Origin: Zopfochytrium polystomum
Taxonomy: Eukaryota; Chytridiomycota; Chytridiomycetes; Chytridiales; Chytridiaceae
Length of the DNA stretch: 64,000 nt
Direction: 5' to 3'
Assembly: GCA_025765615.1 (NCBI GenBank)
Contig: JAIVFJ010000050.1
Location: 282,909-346,908 of the forward strand
Position 1 is the first letter of the stretch. Each line of letters starts with the position of its first letter. The notes beneath the pieces were generated by a model, which saw only the letters and a program-made list of their open reading frames with translations, did not search any database and was not told the DNA's origin. The translations under genes were made by a program, and so were the position numbers. Below, piece by piece: positions 52,479-63,455 of the stretch.

Positions 52479-54224
52479 TTACTCAACTGTTGGAAAAACC
52501 GCAGTCCCAGAAAGTCGCGGCGAAGTGCCTGGCAAGTCCAAGCACTTGCCACTATTCAGGTTGATCAAACCAGCGGTCGAGCTAAGGACCCACTGCTGGT
52601 TCAGCCCAGCGGTACAATTCCACAACTGAAAGGTCCGAAGTTCGCCGCATGGTGAGTTTCGTAACTCCTCAACATCAGCCCAGACTTCGACTCACCCCGA
52701 CTTTGGCACCGCTGAGAACGCTGTTGGAAAAGACGTCCACGCAAGCCGAACCGCCAGCGCTTTGAAGCGTAAAGTACGATCCGACCTGCTTCAGCGTCCA
52801 TTTCTGGGTGCTGCTGCCTGTGCACTTGTTTGCCATGAGCATACCACCAAGGCCGTTGGCAGAGTCGACGCAAAGACCGTCGGTGGTTTGAACAGTCCCG
52901 ACAAAGCCGTAAGGCTGTTTGACTGAGCCCGCAACGGGACCGACCGGGCTGATGGCTTGGTTCCGGCCACCGTTGCATTTCCTGCGGTTTGGAGCCAGAC
53001 ACTATCAGAAACTGAACAATGGATTGAAACCGAATACTACCATTGACCGACTGCCGTTCCCGACGGATGCACGATGCCCGCAACGGGGAGCTCCACGCAG
53101 AGACCGCTGTGGTACGCAACGAAGGAGCCTTTGTCGTTCTGCATGAACTGCTGGTTCGGGTTTCCGGTACAAGACCAAATCTAGATTTTTCGGTGATGAT
53201 GAGTGCGTCGCTCACTGCAAGAAATTCAAGTACTTGCCCCGATCGCCGAACCGTTCTGCTTGCTCATACCAAACACATCCATGCACAGATTCGTTCCCGT
53301 CACCTGTGCGATAAACCCAGCCCCCTTTGGCTTAAGCGTCCACGACTGCGACACGGTTCCCTTGTTGCACGTGTTCGCCTTCAGCGTGCCGCCCAGCCCC
53401 GCCGCCGAATCAAGGCAGAGCTGCTCAGCCGTCCTGAGCTGCCCAACGAAAGTGCTTCCGGCTGTCACTGGCTGCGGCCAGGCGAAACCGGACTCTTTCG
53501 TGCAGTCGATGGGGAAGGGCGTGTCGCTGCTGGTTGCGGTGCCAAAGTCTTGCGTCCAAAAGCCGTTCATGAATCCGGAGCCGAGGAGCTTTGCTCGCGT
53601 ATCGCGAAGGTTTTGCTCATGTTCTGGTGAGGCGATCCATGCCTAAATTTTCATGCGAGCGGCAAGTTGAGGATGGCTCTTCAAAGTAAGATCACTTCTT
53701 ACGCACGTCCATGATGATTGACTCATTGTAGCACCACATAGCAACATCTGGCGAGAAAAGAAACCTGCTGATCAGCGAGTCATTTTGGGATCCTCCACGC
53801 TTTACAGTACTTTCTGCCAAGAACGACCAGAACGGAAAGTATGACGCGACGCGGGTTCCCCAGAACGTGCCGTCCGTCGAGTCGTGCATCATCACATTCT
53901 TAGCAGACATATCCTCAGAGTGCGCTTGTGCTGCTGCAACTAGTCTTCTGTCAAGCTTAACGTCGATGTCACAATCGTTTCCACGCGGAGTATGATTACT
54001 GCAGGACACGTACCGTAAGCGGCGGAGATCCAACAGACTGTCTATACTTGTTGACCTGCGATCGATCTAGGCTCAGCATGCTATTAATTTAAGTATGGCA
54101 CTTTTACCTGCACCAGCATGGAGCACGGCGTTGTCACCAATTGTGCTGACACCAAATTGGGAGCAAAGATCGTGGACCATAACGCGGCGAGGAGACTTGA
54201 TCGTAGGCGCGCAATAAGGAGCAT
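52479..54224 (-). CDS. Secreted CAP-domain plus ricin-B lectin fusion protein
   Basis: Eight exons (minus): 54224-54108, 54055-54014, 53955-53811, 53747-53707, 53642-53238, 53180-53041, 52981-52696 and 52625-52479. Every phase agrees, giving 440 residues. The signal peptide is MLLIARLRSSLLAALW... ending near VSA. The CAP (SCP/PR-1) domain has VNKYRQSVGSPPLTLDRRL, AAAQAHSEDM, MMHDSTDG, AENVA, IIMDAWIASPEH and FWTQDFG. Ricin-B type beta-trefoil repeats follow, with LCLDSAAGLGG, CTGNPNQQF, LCVDSANGLGG, QKWTL and CTAGLNQQW. CAP proteins often bind sterols or lipids; ricin-B modules bind sugars, here with no toxin chain. It is probably a secreted glycan-targeted CAP protein. One intron has a GC donor (at 53237). 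Confidence 0.85.
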
Positions 54225-54569
54225 GGTGATCCTGGCGTGTGAGGCCGTTTCGCGGTCCCGTCCTTTGAGAGTATGCTGTAGTCGCCTTACAGTTTCGTGA
54301 AGGGAGGATCGTTGAGGTTGTCACGCTCTTAGTAGTTTGTCAAGAATTTAACCGACATAGAGGTCAGCGAAGTAATGCGGGGTGAAGACTAGCCCTGGGA
54401 TGTCCAAATACGCATTCCGTCGTGGCATGAGGCGTCCACAACGAGTCGTTGTCGCCAAACTAATCAGTGGTTGGGGTTTCAGGCATGTGTGACCTAACAA
54501 GGAAGATAAGATAGACATTTTGGACCTCCGAAAACGCGCCACCAACCGTCCGTCGTCCACTCTTCGTGA
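54225..54569. other. Divergent promoter region
   Basis: Lies between the 5' ends of the CAP-lectin gene (minus) and the deaminase gene (plus). No separate feature recognised. Confidence 0.4.
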
Positions 54570-56303
54570 TGCACCCGATCCTCGCCACCGACGACGCGCA
54601 CCACCTGATCCAATGCAACTCGTCCAAGCGCATCCGAAGATCTGACCTCTTCATGCTCTTCGCGCTCTGGATGGAGCGCTACCCGCGTACCCCCTCCCTC
54701 TCCCTGTCCCTTCCAAACCCGCTGAAAGATCGCGCTCCGATTTGGATCTCCTCGATGACGGGCACCATCGGCCGTCGTTCGCTCTCCCGACCGGCGCCGT
54801 CCTCGTCGACGCGCGCGACCGCGTCGTCGCGCTCGAGCACCACGGGCGAGGCCCACGCCGTCGTTCGGTCCATCCTCTCTGCCCCATGCGAGGTGCAGGG
54901 CTGCGATATCTATGTGTCGCGGTTCCCGTGCAGCCTGTGTGTCAAGCTCATTGTCCAGGCAGGGATCCGCAAGATCTACTACTTCCCCGCCGCACAGTGG
55001 GAGATGGCGGTGCCCCCCGAGGTCGCGGCAGCATCGATTGACAGGGATCCCGGGTGGGCGGGGAGGGAGGCCGAGAGGGCTGAGAAGAACAGAAAGTCGG
55101 TGCTGAGACTGATTATGAAACAATCCGATAGGTACTTTGACCGAACGTTGATGAACGTGTGCTTGGTCTAAAGAAGGTTGACCTTCTTTTTAGCAATGAC
55201 GCTCTTCATCCCGCAATGGGATCACGGCGACATTCCCGAGTCCGATCTCCCAGACGGCGACGACATGGACGACAACCCATTCGACGCATCCCTCTCATCC
55301 CTTCAAGCTCCGCCTTCGGATTCTCTGCACGCCAACGGTAGCCATAATCACCTAACCGCCTCGAAATCGCCAGTTCTCGTCGCCTCTGCAACGGTCTCTG
55401 ACAGCCCGGAAACCGTCGCAACCTTTACGCCGCACATCCAATGGCCCCTCGACGAATCCGTTGGCAAGGCGCCCGGCATCGCGAGCCGCTGGGACACGAT
55501 CAAGCTCAAGTTCCGCCGCACCTGTGTCGCCATATCGCTCCCTCGACCTGCGGTACCAGGTCCGCGTGGTGCGAAGCAGTGGTAAAGGGGTCTGGAGCAG
55601 CCCCGTAAGAGCCAGGATTGAGGTCGACGACGGGACGGGCGGGAGGACGTCGGACGTGGAGGAGGACGAAGAGATTCCAAAGTGGGCAAGGCACGGGATG
55701 GTGCTGGCGCACATTGCGGCACGGAGGACAGACGACCCGAAGCTGGGGGTCGGGTCGGTTCTTGTGGATCAGGGGAGATACATTTCAATTGGATGGAACG
55801 GGTATCCGAAAAAGTGTAAGCGGGAGTTATCGTTCTTGCTGGAACCCAGCTGAATAACTATTTGTTCCAATGTCGACAGCCCAACATCTCGACTACCCGC
55901 AAGCTGGTGCGGACGACTCTGTGGAGGACGAGGAGCTAAAGTATGACTACATCCTTCATAGCGGTGAGAAGCAGGTGGACTACAGTGCAGGTCACATTAC
56001 TAACACTCACTCTATCAGAGCAAAACGCTCTACTCTGGAGAAACCCGACAGGCGTCAGGCTGGACCGCGGCTGGCTGATTTCGACGAAAATGCCTTGTGG
56101 TATGCTTAACACTGATGACCGTCGTCCATCACTTACTCTTCGATCCAGATGAGTGCTCTCCGATGGTGTTTGATTTCGGCTTCACCCGGGTCATCACGAT
56201 TCCTCAGATTCCCAAAAGCCTAGACGACCCAGCACGTTTGAGGGGGCTGACTTACGAAAAAATTTCAAGTCTGATGGAGCGAGTATTTGTGTTTGATCTG
56301 TAA
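54570..56303 (+). CDS. CDADC1-like double cytidine/dCMP deaminase protein, frameshifts
   Basis: Domain 1: LFMLFALWMERYP, a GAVLVDARDRVVALEHH strand, then GEAHAVV and FPCSLCVKLIVQAGI. The zinc His and PCxxC remain, but the catalytic Glu of the usual HxE is absent (HAV), as in animal CDADC1. Domain 2: PKWARHGMVLAHIAARRTDD, KLGVGSVL, LHSEQNALLW (an intact HxE) and MPCDECSPM. Well-supported 3' exons end at 55815 and continue 55880-55963, 56019-56099 and 56149-56303. The 5' part changes frame by single bases near 54740, 54848 and 55520, and the join near 55135-55195 is unclear. The family deaminates deoxycytidine nucleotides or C in nucleic acid. Confidence 0.7.
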
Positions 56304-56636
56304 AGCAAGGGTGGCAGTCCTCTGCTCTGTTCCTCTTCTCGTTTGTCAGGAGTTGAATTCCATGTTACTTTCACGTTCCTTCGGATATTATTGTGTGCAA
56401 TTTACCTCCCCATCGTTCGCCGTGCGTCGCTCGATTCTCGGGCAAATTCAGACAAGTTCGTACTTGTTATGCTCTGATGGGCAACAAACAGCGTGGCCAA
56501 AGGGAACCGGTCATCTAGCTCTCAGCGAAGCGGGGGCAGCAGTGTCCACGATTCCAAAGCCCCCAGGGATGGGGTGCGCGTGACCAGGCTCGTCCAGACG
56601 ATCGCACGGACATCATTTCCACAAAACTTTGCCAGA
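56304..56636. other. Intergenic
   Basis: Short stretch between the deaminase and mARC-like genes. No feature. Confidence 0.4.
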
Positions 56637-57909
56637 ATGGCCCCGACCAGCAATCCCAGCACCACCACGCTCCTCGCGCTCACGGTGCTCGCCACCTCGG
56701 CTGCCATTACCGCGGCCGCCGTTCTGTTGTTTCAGCGACAGGCCTCGTCCTCTTCCTCCTCCTCCACCCGCGAGACAGCCACCACATCATACAAATGCAA
56801 CAACCTTCCGGCGACATCCGCGTCGTTGATCTCGTCGTGTACCTGTAAAGTCGTGCGCAGGCATCCGAGTGAAGACTGCTTGGGTCAATGAATTCGGGTT
56901 TGCGTTCGATCGCCTGTGGATTGTCGTCGACAGAGACGGAAACATGGTGCGTTGTGGATGAATTCACTCAATTTTTCCTCTATAACCGACTGTTCGCAAC
57001 GCGCATTTTGACTCTGCTCCAATCTTTCAGCTGACGCTCCGCGAGTTCCCGAAAATGGCTCTGATCAAGCCAACGCTTGCTTTTACGGACCCATCGAACG
57101 AAACAGACCCAGACGCGTACAGCCGCGGCGGCACGCTCACACTCTCCCACGAGCCCACATCCTCATCGGTGACCATTCCATTCCGCAAATCGTTTGAAGG
57201 TGCAAAGTCGGTGTTCCCATCCAAGTTTTCAACTGCCTAGTTGACGGTTGTCGATGAAGGAGACGAAGCGGGCAAGTGGCTGTCGAAGGTGCTCGGCGCT
57301 CCGGCAAGGCTTCTTGTGAAAGATCCAAGGACGCGTAGATCTCTTCCAGCAAAACATACACCAGCTCCTGAAGCGTACTCTTTTAATCCACAGGTCGTGC
57401 GAATTCACTCTTCGTTTGCGCGTATGATAACGACCTTCTTATAAAAACCCAAAATACGCAAAGACCTCTTTCACAGACGGATTCCCATTCCTGCTCACTT
57501 CGACGACCGTCCCTCGACGACGTCAACGCTCGCTTGAAGGAGCTCTCCCCATCTTATCCTACCCTGGGACGTTCTCAACTTTCGCCCGAACATCGTCGTC
57601 GCCGCGCCCCCCGGCAGTCGTGCGCTCGCCCCGTACGCCGAGAGTCGTTTCAAAAACACTCGCCATCGCTCCGCGTGCAACATATTCTACGTCGCCAGCC
57701 GCTGCACGCGCTGCCAGATTCCCGGCATCGACGTTGCAAGCGGGACGCCAAACGCCGAGGTACCAAAGGCGCTCCACAAGTTCCTTCGTTCGGATCCCGG
57801 CTACGGGTCCCAGGCGTGCTTTGGAATGAATTTGAGCCACGCCGCCGCCGGCTATATCGTGCGCGTCGGGGATCCGTTGTGGTTGTGGCAGTTGGGGTGC
57901 ACAACTTGA
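56637..57909 (+). pseudogene. mARC-like MOSC-domain protein with many frameshifts
   Basis: ATG at 56637 begins an N-terminal membrane anchor (LLALTVLATSAAITAAAVLL). MOSC N- and C-terminal segments follow: VKSCAGIRVKTAWVNEFGFA, FDRLWIVVDRDGNM, TLREFPKMALIKP, VFNCLVDGC, DEAGKWLSKVLGAPARLLVK, LPWDVLNFRPNIVVAAP, FYVASRCTRCQIPGIDV (molybdenum-cofactor Cys region) and GYIVRVGDPLWLW. Two introns with good sites remain. At least six one-base shifts occur (near 56800, 56843, 57208, 57247, 57507 and 57560), yet there are almost no nonsense substitutions. It may be a true gene in error-rich sequence or a young pseudogene. mARC reduces N-hydroxylated compounds at the outer mitochondrial membrane. Confidence 0.65.
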
Positions 57910-58557
57910 AGGTCGGGATGTGGAGGCCCGAGATGTGAATGGTGGACCCGTGATTTTCTTGTGTGATGTTTTGCTTTGAGTAAAATCAAATATGCAGCAG
58001 GGTTGAAATGTCAATTGAATATCAGGCAAGGCAAAGCAAGTCAATTTCACTGAGCCCATAAACGGGCTACAATGTTAGACAACTAACATACATATGCGAC
58101 GAATCGTCCAACATTTGCCGTTGGGCAAGACACTGCCATCTCCGAATGGGGGGAAAAGCATCTTTCCGCTCCATGGCGGAAGTGTCCATCGCCGTAAACA
58201 AAACCGGAACTGGGCCAAAAACAATTGAATCGGTTGTCGTTTTTGCTTCCCGACCCTGTCGAGACAGACCGACAGACCGACAGACAGACCGACAGACAGA
58301 CCGACAGACAGACCGACAGACAGACCGACAGACAGATGCAGGCAATGAGGGGCAGGCTCGCTCAAATCGCATAAAGCGACGCTGACAAAAGCAGCAGGAA
58401 AAGAGAGGACAGATCCAAGTCAGCAGCACAACAACCGAGGCGCTGCTGCCCTACTTCGCAAGGCCCTCACGAACAACAACAACCAGCAACAACAACTTCT
58501 CGCACAGCAGCAAGCACAGCAAGCACAGCAAGCACCCACCCGACCCATCACCATACC
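57910..58557. other. Intergenic, promoter of MFS 2
   Basis: Contains the (GACAGACC)n-type tandem repeat at 58261-58335 and a CAGCAA-rich leader before the next ATG. Confidence 0.5.
58261..58335. repeat. GACAGACC/GACAGACA tandem repeat
   Basis: About nine units of an 8- to 12-base GACAGAC-type motif, the reverse complement of the GTCTGTCG-type run near 10658. Confidence 0.9.
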
Positions 58558-60681
58558 ATGACGACCGACATCTCCACTGACAACAGCAGCAGCAGCAGCA
58601 GCGGCAAACTGCAACAACAACCATCGCCCGCACCCGAGAAGGAGACGTCGTCGACCCTCGCCGACGAACAGGGCTTCGTCATCACAACCGAGGGCGGACT
58701 CGACGGCGCCGACCTCTCCACCACCACCACCACCACCACCACGGCCGCAAAGTCGGCAGACCCGGAGGCCCCGCCACCTCCCGATGGGTCGTCGTCGCCC
58801 TCGCGACCCGCTTTTGACCAGGACTTTGTCAAGGTCCCGCTCGGCCGCGTGCAGTTTGCGATGGTTTTTGTTGCGCTGCTCCTCGCCATCTTGCTGGCCG
58901 CGCTGGACCAGACGATTGTGTCGACCATCCTGAGGGTCGTCGTGGCGGACCTCGGGCACCAGGAGCTGATCTCGTGGATCGGATCCGCTTACCTGATTAC
59001 CGCAACCTCGTTCTCGCTTCTGTAAGAACCCCCCAGATTGGTCGTGTGGCGTTTGTCCCACTTGCTCATGTCACCTTGTTTTTTCCCGCTTCGCCCAGGT
59101 ACGGACGCATGTCCGACATTTTCGGCCGCAAGTGGGTGTTCATCTTTGCGATTGCCGTCTTTGAAATTGGATCGGCCATCTGCGGTGCCGCCAACTCAAT
59201 GGAACTTCTTATCGTCGGCCGAGCCATTGCTGGTGTTGGTGAGTCCCCGACCGCCGGTCCACATGGCACTCGGCCAGAAGGCTTACGGTTCCCCTATAGG
59301 CGGAGGCGGTATCTTTTCGCTCGTGCTCATTATCATCACTGACATCGTCTCCATCGCTGACCGAGGTGAGTAACCATGGAGTGTTGGTTGCTTGAATTCT
59401 TTCTAATACTTTTGTACTCTCAATCAGGAAAGTACCAGGGTATGATTGGCGCCGTTTTCGGTCTGTCCTCCGTCATCGGCCCCCTCATTGGCGGCGGCTT
59501 TGCTGACAATGGTCTCTGGAGATGGTGCTTCTACATCAATCTTCCCGTCGGCGTAATCACCATGGCTTTCGTCATTTTCGTGTTGAATCTGGAGGCACCT
59601 ACAGGCTCCGTCGCCGACAAAATCCGTCAGATTGACTTTTTGGGCACTTGCATCGTCTTCATCGGTGTCACTTGCTTCGTTACGCCTATCCAACTGGCTG
59701 GCTCAACTTGGGAATGGAGCTCCCCGCAGACTATTGCGCTTCTCGTGTTTCTGTCCTCCTGCTCCTCGCGTTCATGTACGTGCAGACCAAAGTCGCCAAG
59801 AACCCGATTGTGCCGCCGTCCATCTTAATGAACTCGAGCGTCCCGGCATTCTTGGTGATTGCCTTTTCGCTTGGAGCGGCGTTCTTCTCGGCCGTGTACT
59901 ACATTGCGTAAGCGACTTCTTGCTTGTTTAGTTAACTTGCTTGACAACTCCCATCACTAACGCTTCTCAAACCAAACCACAGGCTCTTCTTCCAAGTCGA
60001 CTACGGTGTCTCGGCCACGGCGGCTGGCCTGAACACGATCCCTCTTATCTTTGGCGTCGTCCTCCTCTCCATCTCCTCCGGCCAAATCGTGTCCCGCACT
60101 GGCAAATACGTGCACTTCCTCTACATCGGCGGCGTCCTCGTCTCCGCCGGCTTGATCGCCACCTCCTTCCTCACCCCTTCGTCCTCCCTCGCCGCCCGCG
60201 TCTGCTTCCTCCTCATCCTCGGCGTCGGCTGCGGCTCCCTCATCCAGATCCGCATCATCGGCCTCCAAGCCTCCGTCGACCTCCCCAAGATCGCCGTTGT
60301 CACGGCCGTCTCCAGTTCATGCAGACCCTCGGCGGCGCCTTTGGCATCGCCATCACGGGCACCATGCTCAACAACGTCCTGTCGACCCAGATCGACTCGC
60401 ACCCGACCCTCATCCGCGTGCTCGAGTCGTCGCCCGCGTTGAGCGCCATTCCGAGGACGCAGGTCGTCGTGCTTAGGGAGGCGCTTGTCGCCGCGGCGGC
60501 GAGCGGGGCGGTCCCGAACGCGGCGGAGGCGCTGGTGGAGCTGTTGGATTCGTTTACGATGGCGTACGCGAATATCTTTAGGCTGCTGCTGCTGTTTTCG
60601 GGGGCGATTCTGGTCGCGGCGCCGTTTGTGAAGCCGGCGCAGATCAGGGGGGCCCATGGGGGCGGCGCTCGGAAAAAGTGA
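58558..60681 (+). CDS. DHA2-type MFS multidrug transporter 2, two frameshifts
   Basis: Five exons: 58558-59021, 59099-59238, 59300-59365, 59428-59907 and 59983-60681. The protein is about 616 residues once two missing bases are allowed for (near 59755 and 60312). Marks: [13 protein letters not shown] in TM1, [16 protein letters not shown] (motif A), [22 protein letters not shown] (motif C), [31 protein letters not shown] and [15 protein letters not shown]. Acceptor of intron 4 has a CACTAAC branch. A closer match to canonical fungal drug/toxin pumps than MFS 1. Export of toxic compounds by proton antiport is expected. Both breaks fall between perfectly conserved segments, so assembly error is likely. 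Confidence 0.85.
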
Positions 60682-61056
60682 CAATTTGGGGGCAGAAGCG
60701 TTGGGGCTCAGTTATCTTCTATTTGTTACCCTTTTTGTGGAATGGGCTTTTCTTCATTCTTCATCTCTCCTATTTTGCGCTATAGCTCGTGATGCCGCTG
60801 TCTTGCTCACGTCGCCTCCTAACCATGCCACAAACAAATTGCTTGGGTGAAGTTTGCAAGAATCTTGCCGACTGAATAGAAGTGCATCCAACAAACTGGA
60901 AAGCCCAGGAAAATCTCCCCAACCAGCCACCGAGAACCGCCGAACAGTATACAAACCACGCCTCGCTGCAACTTCAAATTCTTTCCCAATCTGGAAAGGG
61001 TTTGTGTGTGTACTGATAGTGTTTTTCATTTCGGTTTTTGAACTAAATATGAGAGC
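60682..61056. other. Intergenic
   Basis: No gene seen. Confidence 0.45.
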
Positions 61057-61146
61057 GCCTGTGTAGCTCAGGGGTAGAGCTTTACACTTGTACCTCACAC
61101 GAGAGCTGCAATGTAAGGGTCCAGTGTTCAATTCACTGCTCAGGCA
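61057..61146 (+). tRNA. tRNA-Thr (TGT) with an 18-base intron
   Basis: Acceptor GCCTGTG/CTCAGGC (one T-T mismatch), D arm GCTC...GAGC, anticodon stem TTACA/TGTAA, T arm CAGTG-TTCAATT-CACTG. The anticodon loop CTTGTA...A holds an 18-base insert directly after position 37, the standard place for nuclear tRNA introns. Discriminator A. Confidence 0.85.
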
Positions 61147-61779
61147 CTTTTACCCGGAATACAATTTTTCGTTTAGGTTGCCTTCTGTAGTTGTTTGGGT
61201 TACAGAGTAGCACTTCCGATTGAATGTGTTTCTTACCGGCGAACGCCTCCCTCAAGAAAGTTGGAGCAACGCACATTCGCCAAAGAGAGGATTAAGAGAT
61301 CTTTCCCTGACTTGAAACCTCTCCGGGATGATCCATCAGCAGCCGGGCCCAACGCAGCTCCCAGGGCGGATCGACTTTTTTAGCTCGTACGTGCGGCAGT
61401 TTGGCGGACTTCTCGTTGCTCTATTACGCAAAATCTTTCTTCCTGGGCCGGCGGTGCCATGCTCATCACTCTGTACCCATTTGTGGCTGAACACACCCGC
61501 GCCGAAAAGAGCGAGGCAAATCGATTTCGCCTGTGCCTGCATTTTGTTTGCTGCCGATCTGGCTTAGCTGCCAGCCGGTCAAGAGCCAAGCGAGGAATGG
61601 CGACCAGTAGCGACTGCGTTGCTGTCCGAAGGCTGCCGCCTGAACGCCACGGTGCCGGCAGACAAAGGCGGCGACTACATTTGCTTGTTCCCAGACCGGC
61701 GGCTCCGCCACCTCAGTATGAGGATCTGACAGTCGTTTCATTGTTGTTATTAATGCATGTATGTGTGTGAGGAGGCAAG
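61147..61779. other. Intergenic
   Basis: No convincing gene. Short open frames only. Confidence 0.4.
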
Positions 61780-62320
61780 GAGTTGACCTCCACTCGCCCT
61801 TTCGGCCTCACCCTTTTCGATTACCCTCGTTCGCCTCCGTCCTTCAGGCACATCACGAGCATCGGATACTCCTTCAACGACAGCCAAGGGATTATCATGA
61901 GCTTCAGCGCGAAGCTCATGATAATCCCTTGGCTGTCGTTGAAGTGGCTGGAGGAGCTGTAAGGAGGTCGCCTGCTTGAGCCGTCGACACCTTCATCCCT
62001 CAGACTTCCAGAAGAATTCACAACTGGGTCAACGCGAACGCCGAGCTGGATTTGAGCAACGTTGCCCTGCTTCCAAATTTGAAGCGCTCTGAGTATAAAC
62101 ATCGACGCCGAAGATCTGTTTTTCGAGGCTGAAACTGTATGTGCTCAACAGCTTCGTTGGAGAACCTTGGCCTTTCACGGGTTTCACCTATCGGCCTCAA
62201 AACCACGACTCTTCAGTATTTGTTCGTCTCACAAGAACGCCTTACTTCTTGTTGCGATAATAAAAGTGACAGAGTGGGGTGTAAAACGCGGTGCTGACTT
62301 ACGTTACTAGAATTACCCCA
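61780..62320 (+). pseudogene. F-box/LRR-like gene relic
   Basis: Fragments in changing frames: HITSIGYSFNDSQGIIMSF, KWLEEL, LRLPEEFTTGSTRTP, LSINIDAEDLFFEAETV and RWRTLAFHGFHLS. The Leu/Phe-rich pattern resembles LRR tails of fungal F-box genes. Several stops lie between pieces. The perfect inverted repeat at 61872-61944 sits inside it. Confidence 0.35.
61872..61944. repeat. Perfect 34-bp inverted repeat, 5-base spacer
   Basis: Arms 61872-61905 and 61911-61944 are exact reverse complements; the spacer is AGCGC. The sequence would extrude as a long perfect hairpin. Confidence 0.98.
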
Positions 62321-62591
62321 CAACTCACGGGCAGCTGTCCTTCGTATGGATAGTGCGTTGACTATAATCCAGGATTTCCGGATCGTATGGACCCAGTACT
62401 CAGTAAGAGAGGGGCGATCTGTCAACTTGGGTCTGGGTGCCCTTGCATGAGCTGAATTCCGGCTCACGATAGAGATTGCTGTAGGTAGGCGTTTGCCTCA
62501 GGTTTCAAGTTTGGGTCGTCTCGTGTTTTTTTCAACATTAGGTGCACAAGAGAATTGCGAGACTAAGTACGTTTGTAGCACAGCGAGCTCA
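62321..62591. other. Intergenic
   Basis: No feature seen. Confidence 0.4.
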
Positions 62592-63288
62592 TCAGCTGAA
62601 AGTCCAGCTGGCTGGGTCGCCCCTCCACCTTGTCCCACATCTCCCCCCCCTCTCCCTGTCCCACTCTTCCGCGCGCTCCAGCGACCGAAACACCGCCGAC
62701 TGCCGAAACGTCCCAGCCCTCAGCAAACCCGGCTGGATCTCCCTCGCCATCATGGCAACCTTAAAGTACCCGTCCTCGTTGGCGATGTCGTACCGCTCCG
62801 CGCAGCGGAACCCAAGCCTCCCGTAGAAGCGCGGATCGCCAAAGATGATGCACGCCTTGAATCCATGTCTCTCGCGGCGTCCAGCGAGTGCGAGATCAGC
62901 TTGCGCGCGATGCCGCGACCCTGGAGATCGGTCCTTGTGCACACGGGACCGAAGGTGCACGTCTCGGTGAGGGTGCCGTCGTCGTGCGAGACTGACGATC
63001 GTGTGAAGGCGATGCAGCCGGCGGGCTCGTTGTCGAGGAAGGCGGCAAAGTAGAGATCGGGGATGTGGTCGGGGTGGGACTGGAGCAGGTGAAGGAGGTA
63101 GTGCTCGTCGGCGCCGGGTTCGAATTGGTTGAAGAACGCCCTGCGTGTTAGGTCGATAATGGCATTCTGCTCCTTTGGGTTTCCTGCGTCGACTCTGCAC
63201 GTTGCATGAACGTGGGCTGTGAGTTTTTTGTCAAGGGGTCGGGTTGGGTTGAGTAGACCAACCTTCGAACGACAACCGCGTGGGACAT
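62592..63288 (-). CDS. GNAT-family N-acetyltransferase, one frameshift
   Basis: Exons are 63288-63263 and 63194-62592 (minus). A 68-base intron lies after MSHAVVVR, and about 209 residues result. Marks: NAIIDLTRRAFFNQFEPG, FLDNEPAGCIAFTRS, FGPVCTRTDLQGRGIARKLI (acetyl-CoA-binding QGRGIARKL, motif A), then HGFKACIIFGDPRFYGRLGF, the DPxFYxRxGF pattern of YhbS-like acetyltransferases. One base is missing near 62867, between LDAAR and HGFKACI. The C-terminus (about 30 residues) is Arg/Gly-rich. It acetylates an unknown small molecule or protein. Confidence 0.8.
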
Positions 63289-63455
63289 GTTTGGGACAAT
63301 TGCTCTTTTGTATGGCTGTTCCTCAAAAAATAAAAGAAGCTTGGCCACACAAGCCAACATTCAATCAGAGCCGGAAGACTTTCTGCGAAGGGCATCGCGC
63401 TTGCGATGCTTCTCATCCGTCTCAGACACTGTCCAACTGTAACCGGTCGGTGCGC

